NCBI RefSeq assembly: GCF_000426065.1
Contig: NZ_AUEQ01000009.1
Span: forward strand, 186,001-250,000
Origin: Mycobacterium sp. URHD0025
GTDB taxonomy: Bacteria; Actinomycetota; Actinomycetes; Mycobacteriales; Mycobacteriaceae
Length of the DNA: 64,000 nucleotides
Direction of reading: 5' to 3'
The notes under the pieces were generated by a model. The model did not search any database, had not been told where the DNA came from, and was given only the letters and a program-made list of their open reading frames with translations. Shown here piece by piece: positions 24,443 to 33,837 of this stretch. Every line of letters starts with the position of its first letter. Position 1 is the first letter of the stretch. Position numbers and translations under genes: made by a program.

Positions 24443-25216
24443 TCACAACCCGGCCAGCGCCAGCAGATGCTCGGTTTCCGGGCCCTTGACCAACGCTGCA
24501 GCGGTCTCCGGATCGGTGGGTCCGAGCCCGAACGACGGACAATCCTTGGCCAGCACGCACACTCCGCACGCGGGCTTGCGGGCGTGGCAGACGCGGCGGC
24601 CGTGGAAGATCACCCGGTGGCTGAGCAAGGTCCACTCCTTGCGTTCGATGAGCTCACCGATCGCGTGCTCGACCTTGACCGGATCCTCCTCGCTGGTCCA
24701 GCGCCAGCGCCGCACGAGCCGCCCGAAGTGCGTGTCCACCGTGATGCCGGGGATGTCGAAGGCGTTACCGAGGATGACGTTTGCGGTCTTGCGGCCCACG
24801 CCGGGCAGGGTCACCAGGTCTTCGATGTTGTCGGGAACCTCGCCGTCGAATCGGGCCTCCAGCTCCTGGCCCAGCCGGATCAGCGAGTTGGCTTTGTTCC
24901 GGTAGAAACCGGTCGGCCGGATCAGCTCCTCCATCTCGGTGCGGTCGGCCTGCGCGTAGTCCAGCGCCGTGCGGTATTTGAGGAACAAGGCCGGTGTCGT
25001 CAGGTTCACCCGTTTGTCGGTGCTCTGCGCCGACAAGATGGTGGCCACGGCCAGCTCCAGGGGATTGGTGAAGTCCAGCTCGCAGTAGACGTGCGGGAAC
25101 GCCCGTGCGAGTTCACGATTCATCCGTCGAGCCCGACGTACCAGCCCCAGGTGGGTTTCGGCGTCCCACTTCTTGGACCGGCTCGTTTTCCCTGTTGAGG
25201 CGGCAGCCGCAGTCAC
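24443..25216 (-). CDS. nth: endonuclease III (DNA glycosylase/AP lyase)
   Basis: 257 aa. Removes oxidised pyrimidines and nicks AP sites. Motifs: substrate loop [11 protein letters not shown], helix-hairpin-helix [17 protein letters not shown] with the catalytic Lys nearby, Asp in [11 protein letters not shown], and the [4Fe-4S] loop C-x6-C-x2-C-x5-C ([17 protein letters not shown]). The frame opens at 25282, but a TACGCT box 7 nt before the GTG at 25216 marks the start; the protein from there has a short basic lead. Divergent from the small membrane gene and crp. Confidence 0.94.
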   Translation of the reverse strand: MTAAAASTGKTSRSKKWDAETHLGLVRRARRMNRELARAFPHVYCELDFTNPLELAVATILSAQSTDKRVNLTTPALFLKYRTALDYAQADRTEMEELIRPTGFYRNKANSLIRLGQELEARFDGEVPDNIEDLVTLPGVGRKTANVILGNAFDIPGITVDTHFGRLVRRWRWTSEEDPVKVEHAIGELIERKEWTLLSHRVIFHGRRVCHARKPACGVCVLAKDCPSFGLGPTDPETAAALVKGPETEHLLALAGL

Positions 25217-25223
25217 GCCAATC

Positions 25224-25229
25224 AGCGTA
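25224..25229 (-). promoter_or_regulatory. -10 box TACGCT, leaderless nth
   Basis: TACGCT ends 7 nt before the GTG at 25216, which excludes the upstream in-frame ATGs as starts. Confidence 0.55.
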
Positions 25230-25312
25230 CTGACGTCGTCGGACATTCTTCTGCGCGGACCGGTGATCATTCGTGACCCCACTGAGACCTGCGCCGTGTT
25301 AACTACTGCCTT

Positions 25313-25540
25313 GTGTCGTGGTTGCTGGTGGCGCTCACCCCGGGGTTGCTCATGCTGGCGGCGTTCGGGCTCGAGCGGCTCGAATCGGGTTTGGCCCGTG
25401 AGCCGGCCCCGCAGGCCGCCGTACCGCGGGTGAAGCCCCTGACCATCGACCTCGAGAGTGAGCGTTTGCCGACGCGCTACTACGAACCGCAGGCCATAAA
25501 TACTGGGTTTCCTGCGTCTCGACCTGTCAATCGTGTGTAG
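25313..25540 (+). CDS. small membrane-anchored protein (Rv3675-like)
   Basis: 75 aa. One N-terminal membrane helix ([19 protein letters not shown]) followed by a basic and then Tyr/Pro-rich tail ([11 protein letters not shown]). Its position before crp matches Rv3675, which is longer, so this may be a shortened form. GTG start at 25313. No function recognised. Confidence 0.7.
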   Translation: MSWLLVALTPGLLMLAAFGLERLESGLAREPAPQAAVPRVKPLTIDLESERLPTRYYEPQAINTGFPASRPVNRV

Positions 25541-25569
25541 CGTGGGCTAGTCGCGAAACCGCGTACCTC

Positions 25570-25575
25570 TAGACT
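25570..25575 (+). promoter_or_regulatory. probable crp -10 box TAGACT
   Basis: TAGACT lies 52 nt before the crp GTG, giving a leader of about 45 nt that contains the AAGGGG ribosome binding site at 25618-25623. No clear TGTGA-N6-TCACA site was found in this leader. Confidence 0.45.
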
Positions 25576-25627
25576 GAGCAGGAAGTATCAGTAAGAGGAC
25601 AACACACTTAATAGCTTAAGGGGCAAC

Positions 25628-26302
25628 GTGGACGAGATCCTGGCCAGGGCCGGAATCTTCCAGGGCGTCGAACCGACCGCCGTATCGGCGCTGACGAAGC
25701 AGTTGCAGCCCGTCGACTTCCCGCGCGGGCATACAGTCTTCGCCGAGGGCGAGCCCGGCGACCGCCTGTACATCATCATTTCCGGCAAGGTGAAGATCGG
25801 CCGCCGTTCGCCGGACGGTCGCGAGAACCTGCTGACCATCATGGGTCCGTCGGACATGTTCGGCGAGCTGTCGATCTTCGACCCGGGGCCGCGTACCTCG
25901 AGCGCCACCACCATCACCGAGGTGCGCGCGGTGTCGATGGACCGTGACGCGCTGCGCGCGTGGATCGCCGACCGTCCCGAGATCGCCGAGCAGCTGCTGC
26001 GCGTGCTCGCGCGCCGTCTGCGCCGGACCAACAACAACCTGGCTGACCTCATCTTCACCGACGTCCCCGGCCGAGTGGCCAAGCAGCTGCTGCAGCTGGC
26101 CCAGCGGTTCGGGACGCAGGAGGGCGGGGCGCTGCGCGTCACGCACGACCTCACCCAGGAAGAGATCGCCCAGCTCGTCGGCGCGTCCCGCGAGACCGTC
26201 AACAAGGCACTGGCCGATTTCGCCCACCGCGGCTGGATCCGGCTGGAGGGCAAGAGCGTGTTGATCTCCGACAGCGAGCGGCTGGCACGGCGCGCCCGCT
26301 AG
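25628..26302 (+). CDS. crp: cAMP receptor protein, transcriptional regulator Crp
   Basis: 224 aa, Rv3676 orthologue. Cyclic-nucleotide domain with [15 protein letters not shown] and the phosphate-binding cassette [17 protein letters not shown] (about residues 78-94). Long dimerisation helix ([19 protein letters not shown]) and C-terminal helix-turn-helix [20 protein letters not shown] (about 177-196). Mycobacterial Crp is a global regulator of carbon use, respiration and resuscitation that binds DNA even with little cAMP. GTG start with AAGGGG just upstream. Confidence 0.97.
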   Translation: MDEILARAGIFQGVEPTAVSALTKQLQPVDFPRGHTVFAEGEPGDRLYIIISGKVKIGRRSPDGRENLLTIMGPSDMFGELSIFDPGPRTSSATTITEVRAVSMDRDALRAWIADRPEIAEQLLRVLARRLRRTNNNLADLIFTDVPGRVAKQLLQLAQRFGTQEGGALRVTHDLTQEEIAQLVGASRETVNKALADFAHRGWIRLEGKSVLISDSERLARRAR

Positions 26303-26310
26303 TTTTCCCG

Positions 26311-26370
26311 CCGAGCAGACACAAAACTGCCCCTTTTCACTGGAAAAGGGGCAGTTTTGTGTCTGGTCGC
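26311..26370. repeat. 22-bp perfect palindrome between crp and MBL hydrolase gene
   Basis: agacacaaaactgccccttt(tc) at 26317-26338 pairs without mismatch with 26343-26364 across a 4-nt actg loop. It lies between convergent genes, where it should act as a two-way terminator. Outer bases (gccgagcagac) match the elements at 19405 and 51917. Confidence 0.85.
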
Positions 26371-26371
26371 G

Positions 26372-27175
26372 CTACGAACGTAAGTAATCCAACTGGGCCT
26401 GCACGGACTTCTCGGCGGCGTCCCAGAGTTTCTGGTCGACATCGGTATAGACGTGCTCGACGACCGCGCGGGCCGAGGCGTCCTCGCCGAGGTCCCGTAG
26501 CGCTGCCCGGATCTGATCCAGCCGCTCCTCGCGGTGGGCCAGGTACATCGCCGTCACCGCTCGGAGATCGGGAAGCTCCGGTCCGTGTCCGGGAAGCACC
26601 GTGCGAGTGCCAAGGCCGTGCAATCGGCGCAGGGATTCCAGATAGTCACGAAGGCTGCCGTCCTCGGTGTCGATGACGGTGGTGCCGCGGCCCAGTACCG
26701 TGTCGGCGGTCAGCACAGCCCCTTGTCCGCTGTCGTCGTCGAGCACGAATGACAGTGAATCCACGGTGTGCCCGGGGGTGGCCATCACCTTGATCCGCAA
26801 CCCGGCCGCGTCGATGACCTCGCCGTCGGTCAACGGGCCGCCGAGGCCGCGAAGGAAACCGCTGCCGACCGAACGGACGGTGGCACCGGTCAAGTCGACG
26901 AGCTTGTCGATCCCGCCGGTGTGGTCCTCGTGCTTGTGGCTGATCAGCACCAACGCGACGGTGCCCAGTTCGGCGACGCGCGCGATGTGGGCCTCATCGT
27001 CGGGCCCGGGGTCGACGACGACGATCTCGTCGCTGCCTCGGCCCCGCAGCACCCAGGTGTTGGTGCCCTCCAACGTCATCAGGCCGGGGTTGTCGCACAG
27101 GAGCACCGAGGCCGATTGGGTGACGGGCCGCAGCAGCCCGTAGGCCGGGTGCTGCAGACCGGGCCCAGCTGTCAC
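26372..27175 (-). CDS. metallo-beta-lactamase-fold hydrolase (Rv3677c-like, LACTB2 type)
   Basis: 267 aa. Metal motif SHKHEDHTGG (about residues 79-88), further ligands in ATPGHTVDSLSF and LTADTVLG, and PGHGPEL near the C-terminus, followed by a C-terminal winged region with REERLDQIRAAL typical of the LACTB2 branch. Members are thioesterases or ribonucleases; the substrate is not predictable here. The ATG overlaps the ridA stop. Confidence 0.88.
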   Translation of the reverse strand: MTAGPGLQHPAYGLLRPVTQSASVLLCDNPGLMTLEGTNTWVLRGRGSDEIVVVDPGPDDEAHIARVAELGTVALVLISHKHEDHTGGIDKLVDLTGATVRSVGSGFLRGLGGPLTDGEVIDAAGLRIKVMATPGHTVDSLSFVLDDDSGQGAVLTADTVLGRGTTVIDTEDGSLRDYLESLRRLHGLGTRTVLPGHGPELPDLRAVTAMYLAHREERLDQIRAALRDLGEDASARAVVEHVYTDVDQKLWDAAEKSVQAQLDYLRS

Positions 27176-27663
27176 GCGACCTCTACGGTGATTTCGACTT
27201 CGACCGGCGCGTTGCGCGGTAGTTCCGACACGCCGACGGCTGAACGCGCGTGAGCGCCCGCCTCGCCGAAGATCTCACCGAACAACTCGGAGGCGCCGTT
27301 GATGACGCCGGGCTGTCCGTTGAATCCGGGTGCGGAGGCGACGAACCCGACCACCTTGACGATCTTGACGACGGAGTCGACGCCGACGAGCGCGTGCACG
27401 GCGGCGAGCGCGTTGAGACCGCAGATCCGGGCGAGTTCATGACCCTGCTCGGGGCTGACCTCGGCGCCGACCTTGCCGGTGGCCTGCAGCTCGCCGGCCT
27501 GGATCGGCAACTGACCAGCGGTGTAGACCAGGTTGCCGGTCCGCACGGCGGGCACGTAGGCGGCCAACGGCGCCACCACGTCGGGCAGTTCGATGCCGAG
27601 CTCGGTCAGCCGCGCCGACCAGGTCCCCCGGTCGCCGCGCGCCTGCCCGGTGGCACCACTCAT
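27172..27663 (-). CDS. RidA/YjgF family protein (Rv3678c-like)
   Basis: 163 aa. Enamine/imine deaminase fold protecting PLP enzymes from reactive intermediates. Seen: YTAGQLPIQAGEL (about residue 54), ICGLNALAAVHALVG and the C-terminal ARSAVGVSELPRNAPVEVE. The usual catalytic Arg (RxxxGVxxLP) appears as ARSAVGVSELP. The ATG at 27663 overlaps the stop of the small upstream gene; the frame beyond is not used. Probably an operon with the DUF4177 and MBL genes. Confidence 0.9.
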   Translation of the reverse strand: MSGATGQARGDRGTWSARLTELGIELPDVVAPLAAYVPAVRTGNLVYTAGQLPIQAGELQATGKVGAEVSPEQGHELARICGLNALAAVHALVGVDSVVKIVKVVGFVASAPGFNGQPGVINGASELFGEIFGEAGAHARSAVGVSELPRNAPVEVEITVEVA

Positions 27664-27821
27664 TTGGGCCGCTTCAGGTAGGCGACGTGCTGCTCGCCGG
27701 TCGGGCCGGGAAGCACCGAGACCAGCTCCCAGCCGTCCTGTCCCCACTGATCGAGAATCTGTTTGGTGGCATGGGTCAACAACGGCACCGTGGCGTACTC
27801 CCATTTGATCGCTTCGCTCAC
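27660..27821 (-). CDS. small DUF4177-type protein (Rv3678A-like)
   Basis: 53 aa, too short for most gene finders. It reads MSEAIKWEYATVPLL, then ATKQILDQWGQDGWELVSV and a tail ending VAYLKRPK. The WEYATVPL...LDxWGxxGWELVSV pattern is the DUF4177 signature. GTG start at 27821; the TGA overlaps the ridA ATG (ATGA), so translation is coupled. Function unknown. Confidence 0.88.
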   Translation of the reverse strand: MSEAIKWEYATVPLLTHATKQILDQWGQDGWELVSVLPGPTGEQHVAYLKRPK

Positions 27822-27882
27822 GCCGCCCACCTAGTTCCTTCGCTCATGGGCCGAGCTTATCGGTCGGACACCCAGGCTTGGT

Positions 27883-27888
27883 TAGCAT
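27883..27888 (+). promoter_or_regulatory. -10 box TAGCAT, leaderless first ArsA-like gene
   Basis: TAGCAT ends 6 nt before the GTG at 27895. Confidence 0.55.
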
Positions 27889-27894
27889 GCACTG

Positions 27895-28923
27895 GTGGCA
27901 ACCACTGAGAGCGGCGCCAAACATGTCGGCTGGCCGTCGCGCCTGACCAAGGCCCGACTGCATTTCGTGACGGGCAAGGGCGGCACCGGCAAGTCCACGG
28001 TCGCCGCGGCCCTGGCCCTGGCCCTGGCCGCCGGCGGCCGCAAGGTGCTGCTGGTCGAGGTCGAGGAGCGCCAGGGCATCGCGCAGCTGTTCGACGTGCC
28101 ACCGCTGCCCTACGAGGAAGTCAAGGTCGCCACCGCCGACGGCGGCGGTCAGGTCAACGCCCTGGCGATCGACATCGAGGCCGCGTTCCTGGAATACCTC
28201 GACATGTTCTACAACCTCGGCCTGGCCGGCCGGGCGATGCGCCGCATCGGGGCCATCGAATTCGCCACCACCATCGCGCCCGGTCTGCGTGACGTGTTGC
28301 TCACGGGCAAGATCAAGGAGATCGTGACGCGCACCGCGAAGGACGCGAAGGGTAAGCGCGACGTTTACGACGCCGTGGTGGTGGATTCCCCTCCCACAGG
28401 CCGTATTCCGCGATTCCTGGACGTCACCAAGGCGGTCTCGGACCTGGCCAAGGGCGGGCCCGTGCACTCGCAGGCCGATGGTGTGGTCAAGCTCCTGCAT
28501 TCGGAGCAGACGGCCATTCACCTGGTGACGCTGCTGGAGGCGTTGCCGATCCAGGAGACGCTGGAGGCCATCGACGAGCTCACCGAGATGGGTCTGCCGA
28601 TCGGCAGCGTCATCGTCAACCGCAACATCCCGGCCTACCTGTCGGCCGAGGATCTCACCAAGGCCGCCGAGGGCGATCTCGACGCCGACGCGATCCGCGC
28701 AGGCCTGACCGAGGCTGGAATCACGTTGCCGGACAATGACTTCGCCGGTCTACTCACCGAGTCGATCCAGCATGCCACCCGGATCGCGGCCCGCGCCGAG
28801 AGCGCCGAGCTGCTCGACGCGATCGATGTCCCCCGCCTCGAGCTGCCCGCGCTGACCGACGGCGTCGATCTGGGCAGCCTGTACGAACTCGCAGAAGCAC
28901 TCGAACAGCAGGGGGTCCGCTGA
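27895..28923 (+). CDS. bagA: Get3/ArsA-like ATPase, first of pair (Rv3679-like)
   Basis: 342 aa. SIMIBI ATPase with the deviant Walker [16 protein letters not shown] (about residues 23-37), Switch I-like [15 protein letters not shown] and A-loop regions. With the next gene it matches M. tuberculosis Rv3679-Rv3680, described as a bacterial Get3-like A/B heterodimer needed for tolerance to metabolic stress. No arsenical-pump partner (ArsB) is nearby, so arsenite efflux is unlikely. Leaderless GTG start. Two bp separate it from the second ATPase. Confidence 0.92.
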   Translation: MATTESGAKHVGWPSRLTKARLHFVTGKGGTGKSTVAAALALALAAGGRKVLLVEVEERQGIAQLFDVPPLPYEEVKVATADGGGQVNALAIDIEAAFLEYLDMFYNLGLAGRAMRRIGAIEFATTIAPGLRDVLLTGKIKEIVTRTAKDAKGKRDVYDAVVVDSPPTGRIPRFLDVTKAVSDLAKGGPVHSQADGVVKLLHSEQTAIHLVTLLEALPIQETLEAIDELTEMGLPIGSVIVNRNIPAYLSAEDLTKAAEGDLDADAIRAGLTEAGITLPDNDFAGLLTESIQHATRIAARAESAELLDAIDVPRLELPALTDGVDLGSLYELAEALEQQGVR

Positions 28924-28925
28924 CC

Positions 28926-30059
28926 ATGAGCACCAAACCACCCGCGCTCGACATGCACGCCATCCTGTCCGACACCGCCAACCGCGTCGTGGTCTGTTGT
29001 GGCGCAGGCGGAGTGGGCAAGACCACCACCGCCGCCGCAATGGCGCTGCGGGCCGCCGAATACGGCCGGACCGTCGTCGTGCTGACCATCGACCCAGCCA
29101 AACGACTCGCCCAGGCGCTGGGCATCAAAGATCTCGGCAACACCCCGCAGCGTGTTCCGCTGGCCCCTGAGGTCACCGGTGAACTGCACGCGATGATGCT
29201 GGACATGCGCCGCACCTTCGACGAGATGGTGGTGCAGTACTCCGGATCCGACCGCGCCGACGCCATTCTGGAGAACCAGTTCTACCAAACGGTGGCGACC
29301 TCGCTGGCCGGTACGCAGGAGTACATGGCGATGGAGAAACTCGGCCAGCTGCTGGCCGAGGACAAGTGGGACCTTGTGGTGGTGGACACCCCACCGTCCC
29401 GCAACGCGCTGGACTTCCTCGACGCACCGAAACGGTTGGGCAGCTTCATGGACAGCCGGCTGTGGCGGATGCTGCTGGCGCCGGGCCGCGGGATCGGACG
29501 GTTGGTGACGGGTGCCGTCGGGCTGGCCATGAAGGCCCTGTCCACCGTGCTGGGTTCCCAAATGTTGTCCGATGCAGCAGGTTTCGTCCAGTCACTGGAC
29601 GCCACATTCGGCGGATTCCGGGAGAAGGCCGACCGGACCTACGAATTGCTCAAGCGGCGCGGCACCCAGTTCGTGGTGGTTTCCGCGGCCGAGCCGGACG
29701 CCCTGCGTGAGGCTTCGTTCTTCGTCGACCGGTTGTCGAACGAGCACATGCCACTGGCCGGACTGATCCTGAACCGCACCCATCCGACGCTGTGCGATCT
29801 GCACGCCGACAAGGCCGAGGAAGCTGCTGACACGTTGGCGGCCGAGGACCCGGAATCGCTGACCGCGGGCGTGCTGCGCATCCACGCCGATCGGGCGAAC
29901 ACCGCCAAGCGTGAGGTGCGGCTGCTGTCCCGGTTCACCGGTGCCAATCCGCATGTGGCGATAGTGGGTGTGCCGTCGCTGCCGTTCGATGTATCCGATC
30001 TCGACGCGCTGCGTGCGATCGCCGATCAGATCACCGGAGAGGCGGCCGACGCCGCCTGA
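28926..30059 (+). CDS. bagB: Get3/ArsA-like ATPase, second of pair (Rv3680-like)
   Basis: 377 aa. P-loop [15 protein letters not shown] (about residues 21-35), [15 protein letters not shown] (Switch I region) and [16 protein letters not shown] (Switch II). Partner of the upstream ATPase. Its last 34 bp overlap, tail to tail, the 3' end of the beta-lactamase-fold gene on the other strand. In M. tuberculosis whiB4 follows directly; here four inserted genes intervene. Confidence 0.92.
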   Translation: MSTKPPALDMHAILSDTANRVVVCCGAGGVGKTTTAAAMALRAAEYGRTVVVLTIDPAKRLAQALGIKDLGNTPQRVPLAPEVTGELHAMMLDMRRTFDEMVVQYSGSDRADAILENQFYQTVATSLAGTQEYMAMEKLGQLLAEDKWDLVVVDTPPSRNALDFLDAPKRLGSFMDSRLWRMLLAPGRGIGRLVTGAVGLAMKALSTVLGSQMLSDAAGFVQSLDATFGGFREKADRTYELLKRRGTQFVVVSAAEPDALREASFFVDRLSNEHMPLAGLILNRTHPTLCDLHADKAEEAADTLAAEDPESLTAGVLRIHADRANTAKREVRLLSRFTGANPHVAIVGVPSLPFDVSDLDALRAIADQITGEAADAA

Positions 30060-30886
30060 CCGGCGTTCTCCAGATATCGGCGGATCTCGTTGCCCAGCAA
30101 TCTCATCGCCGTCAAACACGCGTCGCGGTGGTCCTCACCCCAGGCCCAGTTGGCCAGGACCGCATAGCCGACCCGGCGTCCGCCTGCCGGGTGCCCGACA
30201 TGTCCGATGTCGATGCGCGCATCGGAGATGGTGCCGGTCTTGTTCCAGAGTTCAAAGCCGGCGTCGGGCTCGGTGTGGGCCAGCGGGTCGAGGCCCAGCG
30301 CCCCCGCCACCATGGACAGATCGGTGTTGACGCTCAGCCATCGGCGCACCCGCTCGGACACCGCGGCACTGTGGATGTCGCCGGCGTGCAGACGTGCGAC
30401 GAAATCGCACAGTTCGGCGGCACTGCCCGTCGAGAGGGTGAGCGGATCATCCTGGGATCGGTTCAGCCGCACCCGGTCTCGTAACCCGCTCATCGTGAAT
30501 CCGAGGTCGCGAGTGGCGCGCTGCACCTCGTCGAGCCCGAGCCGGCGAAGCAGCATGTTGGTGGCCATGTTGTCGCTGACCGCACCGATCAACAGGCACA
30601 GGTCGTCGATCCGATGGTCCTGCTGCCGCAACAGGTAGAGGATGCCCGAATCCGCCACCTGATCCTCGGCGGTGGCGGCGACGACTTCACCCGGGTCCAG
30701 GGTCACGTCGTCGAACCGGCGTGCCACCTCGGCCAGTAAGAAGACCTTCCCCACACTGGCCGTCTTGAGCACGCGGTGTGGAGTGTGCTCCCACAATGTC
30801 TGGCCGGTGCTCAGGTCCGTGACACGCGCCGACCAGGTCGCCGATCCGGTCAGCCAGGACGATGCACCGACGAAGTAGTCGCTCAT
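30026..30886 (-). CDS. cytosolic class-A-beta-lactamase-fold serine hydrolase
   Basis: 286 aa without a signal peptide. Ser-x-x-Lys in [10 protein letters not shown] (about residues 43-52), SDN in AVSDNMATN (about 102-110) and KTG in [15 protein letters not shown] are all present. The omega-loop Glu of true class A enzymes is not seen (the region reads RSQDDPLTL), so beta-lactam deacylation should be poor. Last gene of the inserted operon; its start overlaps the permease stop (ATGA). It may hydrolyse an amide or peptide bond of the compound imported by the permease. A call of antibiotic resistance is not supported. Confidence 0.82.
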   Translation of the reverse strand: MSDYFVGASSWLTGSATWSARVTDLSTGQTLWEHTPHRVLKTASVGKVFLLAEVARRFDDVTLDPGEVVAATAEDQVADSGILYLLRQQDHRIDDLCLLIGAVSDNMATNMLLRRLGLDEVQRATRDLGFTMSGLRDRVRLNRSQDDPLTLSTGSAAELCDFVARLHAGDIHSAAVSERVRRWLSVNTDLSMVAGALGLDPLAHTEPDAGFELWNKTGTISDARIDIGHVGHPAGGRRVGYAVLANWAWGEDHRDACLTAMRLLGNEIRRYLENAGQAASAASPVI

Positions 30887-32331
30887 GCCCGTTCGTCGAG
30901 TTTCGCGACCTCACCGACTTCTGCGGCTTCGGTGACGTCACCGGTGACGGGCACTCGTCCGAACCGCTTGCGCAGGACGTAGGCCACCACGACCACGATG
31001 AGACTCAGCACGCTGGCCAACAGCTGCACGCGCTGATCGACGTCGAACAGCATGGCAAGCAGGACCAGTACGAAACACGCGATCACCACGATGGTCAGGT
31101 ACGGGAAAAACCACATCTTCAGCCTCAGCTTGGATGGGTCTTCACGCTCGATGGCCCGGCGCACCCGCAGTTCGGAGACGCCGATCATCACGTACATGAA
31201 GATCGCGACCACGCCGCAGGAATTCACCAGGAACAGGAACAGGGAATCGGGGGCGATGTAGGCGAGCACCACGGAGATCCAGCCGATGACCGTGCTGGCC
31301 AACACGGCCCGGGTCGGTACGCCGCGGGAGTTGGTGCGCACCAACCACTCTGGTGCGTCGCCATGCGATGCCAGGACCCGCAGCATGCGGGAGGACGTGT
31401 AGATCGACGAGTTCAGCACGGAGAGCACCGCGGTGAGGATGACGAAGTTCATGATCGCGCCGGCACCGGGGATCTGCAGTTTGTCCAGGGCGGCCACGTA
31501 CGGGCTGGACAGCACGGACGCGTCGTTCCACGGCAGGAGGCACACGACCAGGAAGATCGACCCGACGTAGAAGAGAATGATGCGCCAGATGACCCCGGTG
31601 GTGGCCCTGGCCACCGACTTCGCCGGCTCGGCGCTCTCCGCGGCGGCGATAGTGACGATTTCGGCTCCACCGAATGCGAAGATCACCACCACAACGGCGC
31701 CCAGGATCGCTCCGACGCCGTTGGGCGCGAAGCCGCCATGGGACACCAGGTTGCTCAGTCCGCTGGTGTCGCCGGGCCACAATCCCGTGACCCACAACAG
31801 GCCCAGCACGATGAAGGACACGATCGCGGCGACCTTGATTCCGGAGAACCAGAACTCGAATTCGCCGAACCAGCGCACCGAGATCAGGTTGGTCACGGTC
31901 ATCACCGCCATCAACAGCATGGCCATGACCCACAGCGGCAAGCCGACCCAGACGGACAGAATCTTCGCCCCGGCAACGGCTTCCACCGCGATGATGATCA
32001 CGTAGTAGTACCAGTACAACCAGCCCAGGGTGAAGCCGGCCCACGGCCCGATGCCCATCCGGGCGTAGTCGGCGAATGCACCGGTCCTCGGCTTTGCGAC
32101 CACCATCTCGCCCAGCATGCGCAGGGTGCACAGCACCAGCGCGCCGGCCAGGACGTAGGACAGGATCGCGGCCGGGCCGGCGGTCTTGATCACCGCGCCG
32201 CTACCGACGAACAGCCCGGCGCCAATGGCCCCGCCGATCGCGATCATGGTCATGTGACGTGTTTTCAGCGACCTGGCCAGGCCGGAGCGCGGTTCGTCGC
32301 CGGAGGACAACTGGGATTTCGATTCGAGCAT
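30883..32331 (-). CDS. amino-acid permease, APC superfamily (AAT family)
   Basis: 482 aa with 12 hydrophobic segments. N-terminal AAT signature LKTRHMTMIAIGGAIGAGLF (about residues 22-41), then EMVVAKPRTGAFADYAR and a FGGAEIVTIAAAES segment lining the transport path. Closest in feel to GabP/AnsP-type transporters; the exact amino acid or amine is unknown. It sits 14 bp after the decarboxylase gene and overlaps the hydrolase gene, so import and enzymatic steps are co-produced. Confidence 0.92.
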   Translation of the reverse strand: MLESKSQLSSGDEPRSGLARSLKTRHMTMIAIGGAIGAGLFVGSGAVIKTAGPAAILSYVLAGALVLCTLRMLGEMVVAKPRTGAFADYARMGIGPWAGFTLGWLYWYYYVIIIAVEAVAGAKILSVWVGLPLWVMAMLLMAVMTVTNLISVRWFGEFEFWFSGIKVAAIVSFIVLGLLWVTGLWPGDTSGLSNLVSHGGFAPNGVGAILGAVVVVIFAFGGAEIVTIAAAESAEPAKSVARATTGVIWRIILFYVGSIFLVVCLLPWNDASVLSSPYVAALDKLQIPGAGAIMNFVILTAVLSVLNSSIYTSSRMLRVLASHGDAPEWLVRTNSRGVPTRAVLASTVIGWISVVLAYIAPDSLFLFLVNSCGVVAIFMYVMIGVSELRVRRAIEREDPSKLRLKMWFFPYLTIVVIACFVLVLLAMLFDVDQRVQLLASVLSLIVVVVAYVLRKRFGRVPVTGDVTEAAEVGEVAKLDERA

Positions 32332-32345
32332 GTGGGCGGTCGCAA

Positions 32346-33713
32346 TCAGTCGCAGGGGCGGATGGGCAGTGGCACGAGTGTGGGTTCGCCGGCCTCGGTC
32401 ACGATCTGTTCGACCGTCTGGGCACGCCGGACCAGCGACCAGCGTCGGCCGCCGTCCGGATCGGTCTCCACCGCGTAAACCGCGGGGCGCGGTAATGCGT
32501 TGTAGGAGAAGTGGGTTGAGAAGTAGTAGCCGCCGGTATCCGGAACGGCCACCAGGTCACCCTGATGGACGAAAGGTAGTTCACGCCCGACGGCCAGCAT
32601 GTCGCCGGTGAAGCAGGCCGGGCCGGCGATGTCCTGCCCCTGACGCTCCTGCGCCCGGCGCCGCCCGAGCGCGTCGTACACGTCGATCCTCAGCGGCCAC
32701 TCCGCCGGCCCGAAGATCGTGCGAGTCGCCACCTGCACACCGGCATGGGTGATGGCGATCTGCCTGCCACCGGTGACCTTCGTGTACTCGACCCGCGCCA
32801 CGATGGTGCCGGCTTTGGCCGTCAAGGCCCTACCGAACTCGGTGACCAAACCGTATGTGCCATCGAACAATTCCGGCACCGTGTCTTCCAGGACGACGCG
32901 GTGATCGGCGAAGGTCGGGGTGATGTCGTCGGAGCCGAAGTTGACGGGCAACCCGCCGCCGATGTCGATGCGGCGAACCTGCTGATGCCCGGCGCGGGCC
33001 GTGATCTCGGCGGCGAGATCGGTGATGAGCCGGACTCCTTCGGCAGCATGTTCGAGGCGCAGACCCTGCGAGCCGCTGTGCACGTGGAGCTGGGTCAGCC
33101 AGGGCCGGGCGGCGAACGCGGTGATGATCGCTTCCCGGTGGTCGGCCAGTCCGATTCCGAATTTGGATGTCGAGGTGGCCGTGCTCATGGCCCCGATGGC
33201 GCCGGCACCGGTCTGCGGATTCAGCCGCATGCCGATGACCGATCGATGCCCGCCCACCCGGGCGATGGCCTGGTCCACCCGCGCCAGTTCTTCGAAGTTG
33301 TCGACGTTGAACGAGATCCCGAGTTCCAGTGCCTGCCCGATCTCGGTCGTGGTCTTCGCCGGGGAGTCGAACACGATGCGCTCGGCGGGAAAGCCTGCGG
33401 CCAGCGCGAGTTCGAGTTCGCCGGGGCTGGCCACCTCGCAGCCGAATCCCGCCTCGGCGAACCGTGCCAGCACCGGCCGCAGCGTGATCGCCTTGGCCGC
33501 AATGGTGTGTAGCGCCGGCATCCCCGCCGGATAGGCCCGGGTCAACGACCGCATCAGCTCGTCGAGCGTGTCCAGGTCCATCACTCCGCACAACGGGTGC
33601 AGGTCGTCGATGAATCCCTGCCGGGCAACATCGGCGACCACCTGTTCGCGACGGCGCAGCAGTATGTCCGGAGTCGGCAGGGTATCCCTGGCCCGCGGAG
33701 GTGCATCAATCAC
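32346..33713 (-). CDS. PLP-dependent decarboxylase, fold type III (DapDC/ODC-like)
   Basis: 455 aa. TIM-barrel PLP domain with the Schiff-base Lys in LHTIAAKAITL (about residue 72), VHSGSQG, and the phosphate-binding DIGGGLPVNFG. The C-terminal beta domain carries GPACFTGDML (catalytic Cys and Asp at the dimer interface) and GGYYFSTHFSYNALPRP. The usual diaminopimelate-specificity residues cannot be judged by eye, and a housekeeping lysA would not be linked to a PucR regulator and permease. A catabolic amino-acid (or D-amino-acid) decarboxylase is the better guess. Confidence 0.85.
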   Translation of the reverse strand: MIDAPPRARDTLPTPDILLRRREQVVADVARQGFIDDLHPLCGVMDLDTLDELMRSLTRAYPAGMPALHTIAAKAITLRPVLARFAEAGFGCEVASPGELELALAAGFPAERIVFDSPAKTTTEIGQALELGISFNVDNFEELARVDQAIARVGGHRSVIGMRLNPQTGAGAIGAMSTATSTSKFGIGLADHREAIITAFAARPWLTQLHVHSGSQGLRLEHAAEGVRLITDLAAEITARAGHQQVRRIDIGGGLPVNFGSDDITPTFADHRVVLEDTVPELFDGTYGLVTEFGRALTAKAGTIVARVEYTKVTGGRQIAITHAGVQVATRTIFGPAEWPLRIDVYDALGRRRAQERQGQDIAGPACFTGDMLAVGRELPFVHQGDLVAVPDTGGYYFSTHFSYNALPRPAVYAVETDPDGGRRWSLVRRAQTVEQIVTEAGEPTLVPLPIRPCD

Positions 33714-33837
33714 AAGCTAAACCCTATGAATGCAGCGGTTGGTGGTGAGAGCCGTGCGGGCTGAGGAATTCCGCGCGCATCTTCGTCGGAATCGGAGGAA
33801 GTCCCCGAGACACCGATGGTGGTTTCTCCGAAATGCA
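33714..33837. promoter_or_regulatory. spacer between PucR regulator and decarboxylase operon
   Basis: 124 bp that separate the regulator from the three structural genes, the likely site of an operon promoter and PucR operator. No distinct palindrome seen. Confidence 0.3.

Noticed and set aside
28635..29561. 308-aa minus-strand frame
   Set aside because: Shadow of the paired ArsA-like ATPases.
30026..30886. Annotating the hydrolase as a beta-lactamase resistance gene
   Set aside because: No signal peptide and no visible omega-loop Glu; genomic context is catabolic.
30862..32478. 538-aa His/Asp-rich plus-strand frame
   Set aside because: Antisense shadow of the APC permease.
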